From Lingula anatina (Eukaryota; Brachiopoda; Lingulata; Lingulida; Lingulidae), in assembly GCF_001039355.2 (NCBI RefSeq), contig NW_019775986.1, positions 97,870-133,157 on the forward strand: a stretch of 35,288 nt of DNA, given 5' to 3'. The notes beneath the pieces are model-generated. The model saw only the letters and a list, made by a program, of their open reading frames with translations. It was not told the DNA's origin and searched no databases. The translations under genes were made by a program, and so were the position numbers. The stretch's first letter is position 1; the number at the start of each line of letters is the position of its first letter. This document shows positions 24,401 to 32,835 of this stretch, piece after piece.

Positions 24401-27400
24401 GGACTTTCACAGCTGAAAGATTTTGAGAATGCGCTTTGTATATTCACATTTATTGTCACTAATGTTTTAGTGATAATAACCGTTTATTTTGAAACAAAAT
24501 TTTGCTCTTTTAGGCATTCACCCTGATGATGTTATTGTGACAAAATTCTTGTGACTTGGTGTAACTTAATACAAATCCTTTGATCCAAGAATTATCTAAC
24601 AGATAATGTTTTCTAATTGTAATGAAAAAAGCGGAAATACATGCATAATGGAAATGTATTGAAGAATGCTTGGAATTTACAGAAAACTGACCATTAGATG
24701 TCTTAAATTTGAACAAAAATCAGTCGCTAAACATAATCTATATCCTATGTTACATCAACCATACATGTGCAGTGATTCAGCAGAAACTGTAATCAAATTT
24801 AGCATAGTGCACTAGTGTGAAGGCAGGATTACATATAGTCTCCCATTGTGCCTCAGAAAACTAAACACCCAGTAAGTTCATTTGCATGATCTTTTGTTGG
24901 GCCATTTTAGACATGTTCGACCAATTCAAACGTTATCTTTCAATTTCGGTTCATACCAACGCCATTTGGACCACTCTTGCGAACGTGTTCGCACGCCCCC
25001 TACCTATATTATCATATAAGGCACTGACTGTGGCTTCCTCTGATCCGATGTGTTTGTGCTTGACGTGATATATAAGAGTCTTGGCGACCAGGGATGTAAA
25101 CTTCTCCACTGACGCTATAAGGACTTCCCCTTCGGCTCCAGGGGGCTGGACACCTCTCCATCCAGCGTCGTTCTTAGTCGCCACCAAGTCGTTTACGATT
25201 CCGCATATCAACTGGAAAAATTGTGAACATTCCCTAATATTTTCTTTCTGGTGAAATCAGCACCAGGGAAGTAATGCTTTATGCAAATTTACCAAACACA
25301 AAAAGTATTCAGTGGTTGTGTTTTATACAATGTATTTACTCACATGTCAATATGGACGTAGGCTACTGAGTCCACCGAGCGCAATGGACCTACTGGTCCA
25401 TGTGCTATATTTTACAAGACATTGAGATACAATGGGAAATGGACATCTGCAGTCATTTGCAATTCAATAAAATAAAGGTATAACTGCGCCAATTTATGGG
25501 CTTGAACTTATTATCAAAAATATCTTTAACAATCGACTGGTTTGATAACAAGCAAATGCTCGATTCTAAAATTCTTATAAACCAGAAACAAATGAACAAT
25601 GCACCATACATCATTTCCATCACTGACAGTCTCGGAATTCTGAGTGCATATTACCTTAAACAAATATAATTAATCACGATATTTGCCTATATAAACATTC
25701 ATACTACTCAGTTGAAAACCAATCAATATGCTCATCAATGTTTTTCCGGGGTAGTAATACCTTAGTAAACTCGATAGTTTTCTCGAAAGATGGGTAAAGC
25801 TCTAGGGTTCTAGCAAAACTGTGCAACATGTCACTCTTCCAGACGACATCGCGCAAATTGATCCCCTGAAAAACAGACGCATTCACGGTCAATATGTGAT
25901 CACTTCACTCTCACACTTTGCGATGCGTAATATGATTTCAAGTTTTTTTCCCTGACTTGTATTTCCACTGAATTGAGCATCATCACCAATAGCAATGTGG
26001 TACGTGGTGTAACTTTGCTTTGCCTCGGCCTATTGTCACGTACGATACTGTTCCTTGGTGATTAGGCATACCAAGGGATTATTTGAGGTGAATGATCGGA
26101 ATAGGTGTTTCAAGCCAGGTTTGAATTTATATGATAATGTAGTCGAGCCGAGAGGAATAATTGTAAAAAATAGAAATCAGTTGCCCCAGGCGAAGTTCAT
26201 GGTTTCAGCTTGATTTTCAGAAGTGTTTTGCATTCAGAAATTCAAAATCGGGGAAACTGAGGTAATGATCATAATACCAATTACCTAACATAAAGATCAA
26301 GTGAGATTCTCAAATTATCCAAAAAATAAACACACAGTTTTATTACTTGTAAAATTGATATTAGTCACATAAATAGTGCCAAAGCGAACAAAATATTACA
26401 TACATGTACTGTCAGATCCAACGTCCTTGGTGAATTTTGTTACCTATATTTTTGCCTACCGTTATGCTATTGACCCACTCTGAGTTTATTTCAAACCATC
26501 CGCCATGATTGGAATGTACTATATATGCTTAAGGTCTGACGTTTTAAGTCAATCCAATTTCACATGAATAAGTAAAGCTGGGTCAATTTTACGCTTTTCG
26601 CTGTAAATCAACAACATATTCTTCCGATTCCGAAAAACTGAAAGGAATCAAACATCTTTGAATCGGCAAGGTACCAGTGGTTGCCATTTTCAAAATTCAG
26701 AAAGCGTCCGATCACATTTGAAATACTTCCATCGTTTTTACATCATTCTTACCTGAGCCTTAATCAAAAGATTTAGTGAGTCTATCTCGGCAGCAATGTC
26801 GATCGGGTTGGTGTAGGAAGTATACGTAGTGTGGTTCAGTAGAGCATTTCCGAGGTGAAACATGCGATCTTCGTCGAAGCTTGGAAGCCCAAGGAGTTCT
26901 GCTATCTGGGAAGATGGAAGACATCTTAAGCCAGTATGAAGCTGAATCGCGGTTTGAAAAAGAGTGAGTTTACAACACAAACTGAATTTGACGGGATCAA
27001 AATACAATACATGTTTACTTTTTTTCTAAACGTCCCCTTTACACTTATACACAATTTGTGCGCACAGATGCGCATTATCATTTTATACACGTGCGTGCTA
27101 CAACAGAGCACGTGCTGAGCACCTACCTCTGTCTTCAGTGACAGTTGTTTCTGGGAAAGGCACTCATCTATCTGAGGCTCACCCCACACACCTTTGTTGT
27201 CGTTTGTAATGTTGCAATACCGGTATGCAAATGCTGAAATGACGTGGTCAACACATACAGGTCTGCTAATCTTATTAAGTCTTTAGCACTTGACATCAAT
27301 AACCTTTACATTTTGCTTAGATGAAACACCCATTCTAAAATATAATGGTATAAAGCAAGGCGCGAAGGAAAAAAGGGGGAGACAAATAGATAGAAAGAGA

Positions 27401-30400
27401 ACGAAGAAGTAAAAGAGTGGTAACTTGTACACTGTACATATTATTTAAAATCTGAACTACGCTACAAGTCCCTTCTTCAAAGTAGAAGTTAAGTTTACCT
27501 GTAGCGTTGCCGCTGTCGTCCACGCGACCTGGACATGGAACGCTGACGTTATGCCCGGCAGGAGTCCGAGACCAGCGGATATTCTCTACAATTTCTTCGT
27601 TACATTGTGCACCTAAATGACAGAATATACATTGAGAATATGTCTTCATGCCCTCCTCTTTTTACATGGTTATCCTACAAAAAGTAATTCTCCAGTTATT
27701 AGCCGATGCATTTTCAAGCATTTATTTTAATAAAAATCGTCGAAAGCGTGACCGGAGAATACAAACTAATCTCATTAATGTATGGTTTTTGCGCATAATT
27801 AGTTTACTTGATCAAAATAGCAAAAATTCAAATTCATCCACGAACTAGCTTTCTCTTTCTCTCTCGCGCACGCAAACACGTGCACATACATTCATTAATT
27901 AATTGATATAGGATACCTATAACATAGCTACAGTGATCGTCACAAGTCTCGGCAGCCCATACGTCTGTGAAGCACGTCTGATCTGAAAGGCAGAGTTTGA
28001 ACATCAATGAATTTTTTTTTTTTTTGGGGGGGGGGAGGTCAAAAGAGGGGATGGCTTGTCTGGGAGAAGCTGTATCGTCGCTCAATGCATATGTACTTTC
28101 ATACTCGTGTAAGGCACGGCGTGGAGCCCCTTAGCATGCCCCACGCCCCCTTATACGTCGCGCACCTCTCATGACACTTGTCTCGTTAGACCAGATAATA
28201 TCTTTAGTTCATAGGTAATATTTCAGTAAGACATTTAATGTACAACTGGGTAAAAATAGGACTTGTGGTGGGTAAATAAGGCACTTAGGACTTGAGAACT
28301 TAGGCAGAGGAAATAAAGCTGTTTGGAAATCAGCGCCTCATCTTGCTTAATTCTTCTCGATCGGCGAGTATAAAATCGAACCTTACATACGCACCACCAG
28401 TCCTTACTGAACAAAATCACATGGTCATTGAGGCCGTATATGTGACAATCCTTGAAACGTACTATGGATAGAAAAATAAATGGCTAATTAAATAGAAGGA
28501 AACAAAACAAACATACAAAAAGACAATCTGTATTAGTCAACTACATGTATGTGTGAGATAATACGCTGTCACCCGAGTAATATATGCAAGAACACCTCGG
28601 GCTTCAGCAAACGGTATTCAAGGCATATATTGCAAAAGAGTGGCAAAAGAGTATTTGACATGCATACCTAGAGAAAGTACTCGCATTTCACCGAAATACA
28701 CCCCTAAAACCCAGTAAAAAATTTATCACCATGGTCACATAGCATTTCTATGTATGTACAAAAAATTTCAGATCGAACAACGGCGAGCCATATCTATTGT
28801 CGGAATAGACCAGTGCTTTTTGGAATAATTTATCTCTCTACTTTTGAGAGAGATAAATGTTTCCCGTCTTATCGTGTTCTAAACTTTTCAACTTGTCAAA
28901 AGTGACGACTTTTAGCTCGAATTTAGAGGCAAAATCGATATCATCTGTGCCAAGCTTGATCGATGGTGTGTGATAAAATAGTTTTTCGTTAGCCTAGACA
29001 TGTCAATTTAGAGAGAGAAAATGCCGTGCTTGCAATTAATTTGAAACCATCCATTTGTCTTTATCCGTATTCACACACGTCTTGCATTGGTAATTTCTTT
29101 TAGCTGTTTTTCTGTGAGTTCGATTGATAAAGATATAAAGTGATGAATCAATCAATTAAAAAGGCAATTATCATTTGAGTCTTTGTGACCACGTTAAAAG
29201 ATACTAACCTACAAGTGATGAATCAATCAATTAAAAAAACTAATTACCATTTGGGTCTTTGTGTGCATGTTAAAGGATACTAACCTACAATTTCCGAAGG
29301 CCACCGCAAATGGATATTCCCATGTGTGCCGAAACGAAATTCTGTCCATTGAACTGCCGTGCCACAGTGAGTAAAAGTACAGTCTGAGTACACTTTTCGT
29401 ATTTCATCCTCCGACAAGACTTGTTTCCAAATGTTCACGTGACTCAAGTCACCAATAAAGGGAGAGTCGTACTGCACGTGACCGTTTTGACCTAGATAAG
29501 ACTGGCCCAGGATCATGTCACCCCCACGAAGAATAGGCTTACGTTTTCCAACAGTGTCCATATAAGGAAGTGATATTTTGGCGCCATTCTCATAGACAAA
29601 CCAGGAGCCATCTAAAAGAGTAAAGATGTGAAGAAGCGTCATTTGGTTTCACAAATGAAGTCAATTATCATAAGCTTTTCAACAGCTTTATTCTTCATGT
29701 TTATAATCGTAGGCCTATAGTATTTATATATATTTGCTACTAACTGTTTAGTTACACCGGGATATGTTCCATAGTCCGATAGGATTCTTCAAAGGATAAA
29801 ATATATATAATCTTACTTTGGCTGTTGTTAGAAAATTATATTACAAAATATGCATGTTGAACGCATATACGGTATTTATCACACTGTAGGTGAATTCAAG
29901 AACCCGTTAATCCCCGACTCGTCAACAGCCCTACCCACCCATCCATGCCCTTTGCATATACAAAATCGTGAAAACAACCCCCTTGTTTATGCATAACGGT
30001 TGCGGACCCAAGATAGAAAAGGGCGGGTAATACACATGCATGTGAGAGAAAATACCGAGCTTGCCATTAAAAACCATCCGTTTGTTTATATCTTTGTTCA
30101 CACGTGTTTGTTACATCTTTATGTTTCAAAAATGATCAACCGGGGATTTATTGTCAAAACAAAATCATTAAATGTTATATACTATTATGCATTTTAACAT
30201 AAATTTATGAGCATTGACGAATTCATTAGAAGTGGGCCATTCAATAGTGGTACATGTACGTAATTATCAAAATGCAATTGAATTTCCAGACATTCAGTTT
30301 CAGTTTGGACATTTGCCCATTGATCTTTGCCGGAAATAACTTACTTTCTTACCCTGAGAGTAAGAATATAAGACTCGTAGTTTCTGGGTATGGTCACCTT

Positions 30401-32745
30401 TATGCGTCAAAATAACATGGTAATATACTAACCTATGGCAGACCATGTGAACGCCAAATGGACCCAAAATCCGTGTTGCAGCATAAGGCCTGTATCCCTG
30501 GTCTCTCCATGCAAACTGAACTTCACTGTCCGCCCTGCTGTAATTTGTATGAGATTTGAATAGTTCCGTGTGCTGTAGGAGAGCAAAGTCCCGTCCGTGG
30601 TGGAGTTTGGCACTCGTACCCACATCGTTATCGTCAGGTGGATGAGATCCGGGAAGGTTTTGCCCACCAGTTTGGCGTATCCGTTCTTCAACGTGTGGCG
30701 GTCGTTGTGGTCACCGTTCAATTCAAACCTCGAGTTTACAGATGTGGCTGAAACAAATTTAGGCAACATATCAAAAATTGAGTTTTATGGTGTTTCATAA
30801 AACGATATTCATTCGAATATCTAACTGTACAGAATTTGGCGTGTTAAAGAATTTTGTGGCACTCAATAAAAAATTCCACAATTACAGCATTCAGCTGTAA
30901 ACCCTGACAACATGTATTTTAGTACTTGGGACATACATCTATATATAGCGTCTGCGCATGCCAAAATTAGTACACAGGCATATTTTTTAAAAGAACTTAT
31001 TATCCTGCATTCTTTCTGTTGAGTCAAAATGTTTGGCGTGTTTCCGTATGTGCTGAAGAGCGCATTACTCCCGTATTGATATGATAGGAATGGTAAATCA
31101 TAGAAATAGGTTAGTTTGTAATACATGTAGAGTCACTTTACTGGGCCTTGGTTTAGACGTCGGGTATCTTGTTTCTTTTCGTTATTGACGGAGAAAGAGG
31201 AGAAAATGACTTAGAATTTCCGGAAACTAAATGTGTTACTGAGATCTGCCATCGTCAGTCACTTGAATCTCAAGCAATTAGCTTTAGTATATTATTTTGG
31301 AAGGTCAGTTCCTTGAAACTCGGGGCGATATGTACAGTACCTTAAGACGTAAGTCATCATCAGTCCTCTAAAACTCAGGGTAACTTAATTCAACTATTGA
31401 AGGCAGCCGACCTATGGATATGAACAGGGTAATGCAAACTGAGCAATTACATACCGCCCTTATTGTACAAAGCCATAAACAAATTGCCATTGATCTTTGG
31501 TCTCTGGAGAGAAAATCTGAACACCACTTAACATGTAAATCACTGGTCTAGAGGCTAGTATGTATACGTATAAAATATATTACAGTGAAAAAAATGAAAA
31601 AGCTTTAAGGCGTGTGCCATTTTCTTGCTTTAAATTAAAAAAAAAATGTGAATAGCTGCGAATATGAACTACTGAATCAAAAGTCCACAGTTATCTTGCA
31701 AAATAACGTTTTCCAGACCGATCTATAGAAATAAAAAATAGCTCCTAACACATCAGCAATTTTACGTCATAATATACAAAGACGGAAAAAAGGATTTAAA
31801 TCCAAGAAGCAGGCGAGCAAAAATCAATCATCTTTACTGAACTGGCCATCCTCGGAGAGTTCCCCGAATACACATCTCTGTTATATACAATCTTAAAAAT
31901 ACCAAAATATTTAAGTAATTTTAAATCTGCATTTCTATGGCACATGGCACATTAATCAAGGGCCTAATGGCGGGTCATTAGACCATATTTTAAATATGAT
32001 AAGTAAAGTCATTCTATCATCATGTCTTGCTGCATTGTCATATCTCCATGTCCACACACCACCATTCAGAGGGCTACGAAAACGTCCTTGTTCCGGCTAT
32101 GAACTGTTCTCTGTAGACTCTGCTTCAGTCAACAGTCAATTTAATTTCTTTTCCAGATATAGCGAACTTTCCCGAAGGAAGCAATTAAAATTCCCGCAAC
32201 ATGTACGATCGAATATGTTGCAGGGCGAACACAAAATAAGGGGATGTTTGTGTCTGAGTACTAGTACATCTCAAAAATACTTTCCAGACTCAGTCGTCTA
32301 ATGTTGATCCGTTATTGTGTTTAAAACACAAGGCGTGCGTCTAACGGATCTATGGCTGCATCCGTTTTCAGGCTAACTCTAGGAAGTTGGCGGTTTCGTT
32401 GCACCACGTAAATCCTGTCTTAAGTGGTGAGGACAATGCCCCAGAAGGTGGTTTATTTGAGGAATATAACTATCTCTCCAGTCCAAATGTTTGATTGCAA
32501 TCGAAACCTCTCTTTCGGAGTTATATTGAAAAAAAACAACGTTTTTTTGAAAACAGTGCCAGGTGCGACCTAGGACACCGCTAGTATCCCGTCTTGCGAA
32601 CAGGCAAAGACAAACTTACATATACAGAGCCTTGTGTTCCAGTAGAAACCGGGTCCACATAAACAGCCATAACCATCAGGGTTGTCCTGGCAGGTGGGCC
32701 ACGTGTAGTATCTCCCTATACAGTCAGCACCATGCAAAGTTTCCA
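14789..32745 (-). CDS. Adhesion G-protein-coupled receptor: EGF-like, pentraxin, HormR, GAIN/GPS, 7TM (25 exons, 5' end missing)
   Basis: Minus-strand exons, 5' to 3': 32745-32620, 30747-30433, 29611-29285, 28461-28387, 27982-27917, 27612-27499, 27233-27127, 26905-26753, 25865-25761, 25211-25004, 24412-24263, 23880-23811, 23608-23485, 23109-23060, 22724-22595, 22287-22178, 21596-21497, 20918-20750, 20515-20449, 20215-20155, 19491-19406, 19098-18972, 17316-17275, 15758-15642, 14929-14789. All boundaries are AG/GT and all phases match. The joined frame codes for 1045 residues. It is a plasma-membrane receptor with a long extracellular region; ligand and G protein are unknown. The pentraxin plus GAIN layout recalls ADGRD/ADGRG receptors, but the HormR domain and the 7TM sequence leave the subfamily unresolved. 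The signal peptide and start codon were not found. Confidence 0.94.
15642..15758 (-). CDS. aGPCR exon: cytoplasmic tail, basic helix-8 region
   Basis: The acceptor is TTTGTCTTAG and the donor AACCG/GTGAGT; the exon is 117 bases, phase 0-0. It encodes VRSYYRERRRRKNLAMQGYD, then SPRPSVDSLRSEQ. The V-R-x-x-Y start follows E-E of helix 7. The arginine cluster is a typical membrane-proximal tail, and a Ser-rich stretch follows. Confidence 0.92.
17221..17244. repeat. CT dinucleotide microsatellite
   Basis: Twelve CT units, 31 bases beyond the donor of the 42-base helix-7 exon, within the intron. Confidence 0.95.
17275..17316 (-). CDS. aGPCR exon: 42-base exon completing helix 7
   Basis: The acceptor is TTGCTTTTAG and the donor GAAGAG/GTAAGT; phase 0-0. 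It encodes GSFFLVFYFLLNEE, the second half of helix 7 with the usual L-L-N/x-E-E exit. The exon is very short but joins both neighbours in frame. Confidence 0.92.
18972..19098 (-). CDS. aGPCR exon: transmembrane helix 6 and start of helix 7
   Basis: The acceptor is CACATTTCAG and the donor CTGCAG/GTGAGT; the exon is 127 bases, entering in phase 2 and leaving in phase 0. It encodes KAVWTQVVLLTVVWTFAFLS, then LKYLYALLNFLQ. These match the helix-6 L-L-x-x-x-W-x-F core and the helix-7 Y-L-x-A-x-x-N-x-x-Q start. Confidence 0.94.
19406..19491 (-). CDS. aGPCR exon: end of helix 5 and intracellular loop 3
   Basis: The acceptor is TGTTTTTCAG and the donor TTAGT/GTAAGA; the exon is 86 bases, entering in phase 0 and leaving in phase 2. 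It encodes VSILVLIFTAKEYHES and NEKANKIL: a hydrophobic helix end followed by a charged loop. Confidence 0.85.
20050..20115. repeat. CA dinucleotide microsatellite
   Basis: Thirty-three CA units in the intron just after the helix-5 exon; the repeat starts 40 bases from the donor. Confidence 0.98.
20155..20215 (-). CDS. aGPCR exon: transmembrane helix 5 (start)
   Basis: The acceptor is GTATTTTAG and the donor AAGCG/GTAAGT; the exon is 61 bases, entering in phase 2 and leaving in phase 0. It encodes CWIRWDLVWFFIGPVIAIQA. The C-W-I pairs with the helix-3 cysteine, and F-x-G-P-V is a helix-5 motif. A CA microsatellite begins 40 bases beyond its donor. Confidence 0.93.
20449..20515 (-). CDS. aGPCR exon: transmembrane helix 4 and extracellular loop 2
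   Basis: The acceptor is CCTTTCAG and the donor ACAT/GTAAGA; the exon is 67 bases, entering in phase 1 and leaving in phase 2. It encodes VPGALVGALVGSHGDSYYAA, continuing G-W-G from the previous exon. Confidence 0.92.
20750..20918 (-). CDS. aGPCR exon: transmembrane helix 3 and start of helix 4
   Basis: The acceptor is GTCATTTCAG and the donor CTGGG/GTAAGA; the exon is 169 bases, entering in phase 0 and leaving in phase 1. It encodes VCHVFAVLFHYFFLTTFSWM, then MNEAFNLYIKI and YYILGWG. The helix-3 cysteine, H-Y-F-F-L, W-M-x-x-E-A and G-W-G are adhesion-receptor hallmarks. Confidence 0.95.
21057..21191. mobile_element. Small inverted-repeat element in the aGPCR intron between helix 2 and helix 3 exons
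   Basis: AGCTGGATCGACCCAACTCT at 21057-21076 matches the inverse of 21172-21191 at 19 of 20 positions, and weaker similarity (TAATT) extends inward. No clear target-site duplication is visible. It is probably a MITE relic. Confidence 0.7.
21411..21458. repeat. ATT trinucleotide microsatellite
   Basis: About 16 ATT units in the intron downstream of the helix-2 exon. Confidence 0.95.
21497..21596 (-). CDS. aGPCR exon: transmembrane helix 2
   Basis: The acceptor is CTTTTTCAG and the donor AATAAG/GTGGGT; the exon is 100 bases, entering in phase 2 and leaving in phase 0. It encodes AAIHKNFGFSISLCQLIFMV, carrying the I-H-x-N motif before helix 2. Confidence 0.93.
22178..22287 (-). CDS. aGPCR exon: transmembrane helix 1
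   Basis: The acceptor is CTATTATTAG and the donor CTAAG/GTACGG; the exon is 110 bases, entering in phase 0 and leaving in phase 2. After a His/Pro-rich spacer it encodes SYVGCAMSTVLCLGSAVMLI, with the Y-V-G-C start of adhesion-family helix 1. Confidence 0.93.
22595..22724 (-). CDS. aGPCR exon: GPS motif with non-canonical R-L-G site
   Basis: The acceptor is CATTCAG and the donor TTGAC/GTGAGT; the exon is 130 bases, entering in phase 2 and leaving in phase 0. It encodes QWRWSSGRGDCYVIRNDSSY, then ATCGCYRLGTYAVTTDM. The W, G-x-C and C-x-C frame of the GPS is intact. The cleavage triplet H-L-S/T reads R-L-G at 22639-22631. The following TYAVTTDM corresponds to the tethered-agonist segment. Confidence 0.94.
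23060..23109 (-). CDS. aGPCR exon: GPS entry with first GPS cysteine
   Basis: The acceptor is CTACACAG and the donor AAGG/GTACGT; the exon is 50 bases, entering in phase 0 and leaving in phase 2. It encodes DFNISNPDCVMLRHRE, supplying the N-P-x-C-V start of the GPS region. Confidence 0.87.
23485..23608 (-). CDS. aGPCR exon: GAIN domain, sandwich part
   Basis: The acceptor is GTCTTTTCAG and the donor AGAT/GTAAGT; the exon is 124 bases, entering in phase 2 and leaving in phase 0. It encodes VNSVVYSLNVYFENDRNL, then LSSPVKLYLPYTD. The S-x-V-x-S and L-x-x-P-V-x-L-x-L motifs are typical of the GAIN sandwich just before the GPS. Confidence 0.92.
23811..23880 (-). CDS. aGPCR exon: GAIN domain, sandwich part
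   Basis: The acceptor is TTTTCAG and the donor CAAT/GTAAGT; the exon is 70 bases, entering in phase 1 and leaving in phase 2. It encodes ASVRFSNMARLLPNHNIT, a beta-strand and loop segment with an NIT sequon. Confidence 0.85.
24143..24157. repeat. Homopolymer C run
   Basis: Fifteen C in a row inside an aGPCR intron; the length may be unreliable in assembly. Confidence 0.85.
24263..24412 (-). CDS. aGPCR exon: GAIN domain, sandwich part
   Basis: The acceptor is TCTTTCAG and the donor CCAA/GTAAGT; the exon is 150 bases, phase 1-1. It encodes FMGFAFPDHTDTFALEMSDD and onward, beta-strand-like sequence after the GAIN helices, with an NET sequon. Confidence 0.9.
25004..25211 (-). CDS. aGPCR exon: GAIN domain helical part, third exon
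   Basis: The acceptor is TTTTTCCAG and the donor TATAG/GTAGGG; the exon is 208 bases, entering in phase 0 and leaving in phase 1. It encodes NDLVATKNDAGWRGVQPPGA, then VLIASVEKFTSLVAKTL. This matches the W-x-x-V-Q and long-helix (L-L-x-x-V-E-x-F) pattern of GAIN subdomain A. Confidence 0.92.
25761..25865 (-). CDS. aGPCR exon: GAIN domain helical part, second exon
   Basis: The acceptor is TTTTTCAG and the donor CTAAG/GTATTA; the exon is 105 bases, phase 0-0. It encodes KSDMLHSFARTLELYPSFEK, helical in character and continuous in frame with both neighbours. Confidence 0.85.
26753..26905 (-). CDS. aGPCR exon: GAIN domain helical part, first exon
   Basis: The acceptor is CTTCCCAG and the donor CTCAG/GTAAGA; the exon is 153 bases, phase 0-0. 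It encodes LGNALLNHTTYTSYTNPIDI and AAEIDSLNLLIKAQ, amphipathic helical sequence where GAIN subdomain A begins. It carries an NHT glycosylation sequon. Confidence 0.88.
27127..27233 (-). CDS. aGPCR exon: HormR domain, second part
   Basis: The acceptor is CATTTCAG and the donor AGAG/GTAGGT; the exon is 107 bases, entering in phase 1 and leaving in phase 0. It encodes AYRYCNITNDNKGVWGEPQI, then DECL: the A-x-R-x-C, G-x-W and terminal C signature that closes a HormR domain. Confidence 0.92.
27499..27612 (-). CDS. aGPCR exon: hormone-receptor-like (HormR) domain, first part
   Basis: The acceptor is GTCATTTAG and the donor ACAG/GTAAAC; the exon is 114 bases, phase 1-1. It encodes ENIRWSRTPAGHNVSVPCPG, matching the W-x-x-T-x-x-G-x-x-x-x-x-P-C-P core of HormR domains that sit before GAIN in many adhesion GPCRs. 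NVS and NAT are N-glycosylation sequons. Confidence 0.9.
27917..27982 (-). CDS. aGPCR exon: short Cys-rich linker, second part
   Basis: The acceptor is CCTTTCAG and the donor ATAG/GTATCC; the exon is 66 bases, phase 1-1. It encodes QTCFTDVWAAETCDDHCSYV, with three cysteines and acidic residues. No named domain is recognised. It fits exactly in phase between the pentraxin-linked exons and the HormR exons. Confidence 0.7.
   Translation of the reverse strand: MRRASQTYGLPRLVTITVAML
28387..28461 (-). CDS. aGPCR exon: short Cys-rich linker after pentraxin
   Basis: The acceptor is TATCCATAG and the donor GTAT/GTAAGG; the exon is 75 bases, phase 1-1. It encodes RFKDCHIYGLNDHVILFSKD, then WWCV. I recognise no named domain. 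The exon is supported by splice sites, phase and a pair of cysteines. An alternative donor six bases upstream (GTGC/GTATGT) would break the phase. Confidence 0.65.
28828..28858. repeat. Perfect 12-bp hairpin
   Basis: ATTTATCTCTCT (28828-28839) and its inverse (28847-28858) are separated by seven bases, in the intron between the pentraxin and linker exons. Function is unknown. Confidence 0.6.
29138..29288. repeat. Tandem duplication (75 and 76 bp) spanning the pentraxin exon donor
   Basis: Copies at 29138-29212 and 29213-29288 share AAGTGATGAATCAATCAATT and end with the same ACTAACCTAC. On the minus strand each therefore carries TTGTAG/GTTAGTATC, the donor of the second pentraxin exon. Confidence 0.9.
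29285..29611 (-). CDS. aGPCR exon: pentraxin/LNS domain, C-terminal half
   Basis: The acceptor is CTCTTTTAG and the donor GTAG/GTTAGT; the exon is 327 bases, phase 1-1. It encodes DGSWFVYENGAKI, then GGDMILGQSYLGQNG and FIGDLSHVNIWKQVLSEDEI, the standard pentraxin C-terminal motifs (G-x-x-x-L-G-Q and F-x-G-x-L-x-x-V-N-I-W). The donor lies in the copy of a tandem duplication that is adjacent to the exon. Confidence 0.94.
30433..30747 (-). CDS. aGPCR exon: pentraxin/LNS domain, N-terminal half
   Basis: The acceptor is TTGTTTCAG and the donor CATAG/GTTAGT; the exon is 315 bases, phase 1-1. It encodes a beta-sandwich half with LTITMWVRVPNSTTDGTLLS, then HGFWVHLAFTWSAIG. The latter sits where pentraxins have the H-x-C-x-S/T-W signature, but Ala replaces the usual Cys. 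N-glycosylation sequons are NST and NYS. Confidence 0.92.
32620..32745 (-). CDS. aGPCR exon: EGF-like repeat (partial)
   Basis: The acceptor is ATTTCAG at 32746 and the donor ATAT/GTAAGT at 32620; the exon is 126 bases, phase 1-1. It holds five cysteines, with the C-x-C-G-P-G-F pattern (GYGCLCGPGFYW) of EGF cysteines 4 and 5. The first cysteine of the fold would have to come from an upstream exon, so coding sequence probably continues to the right. Confidence 0.8.
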
Positions 32746-32784
32746 CTGAAATTAATATGAATACAATGCTAGATCAAAGGATTA

Positions 32785-32789
<5 letters not shown>

Positions 32790-32832
<43 letters not shown>
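32790..32832. repeat. TA dinucleotide microsatellite
   Basis: About 21 TA units, 45 bases upstream of the EGF-like exon acceptor on the minus strand. Confidence 0.97.

Positions 32833-32835
<3 letters not shown>

Larger units (their letters stand above)
29007..30117. repeat. Diverged repeat pair flanking the second pentraxin exon
   Basis: The segment at about 29009-29085 and the segment at about 30040-30113 share GAGAGAAAATRCCGWGCTTG, then AAACCATCC, TTTGT and TTCACAC in the same order and orientation. The copies sit in the introns on either side of the pentraxin exon at 29285-29611. Confidence 0.6.
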
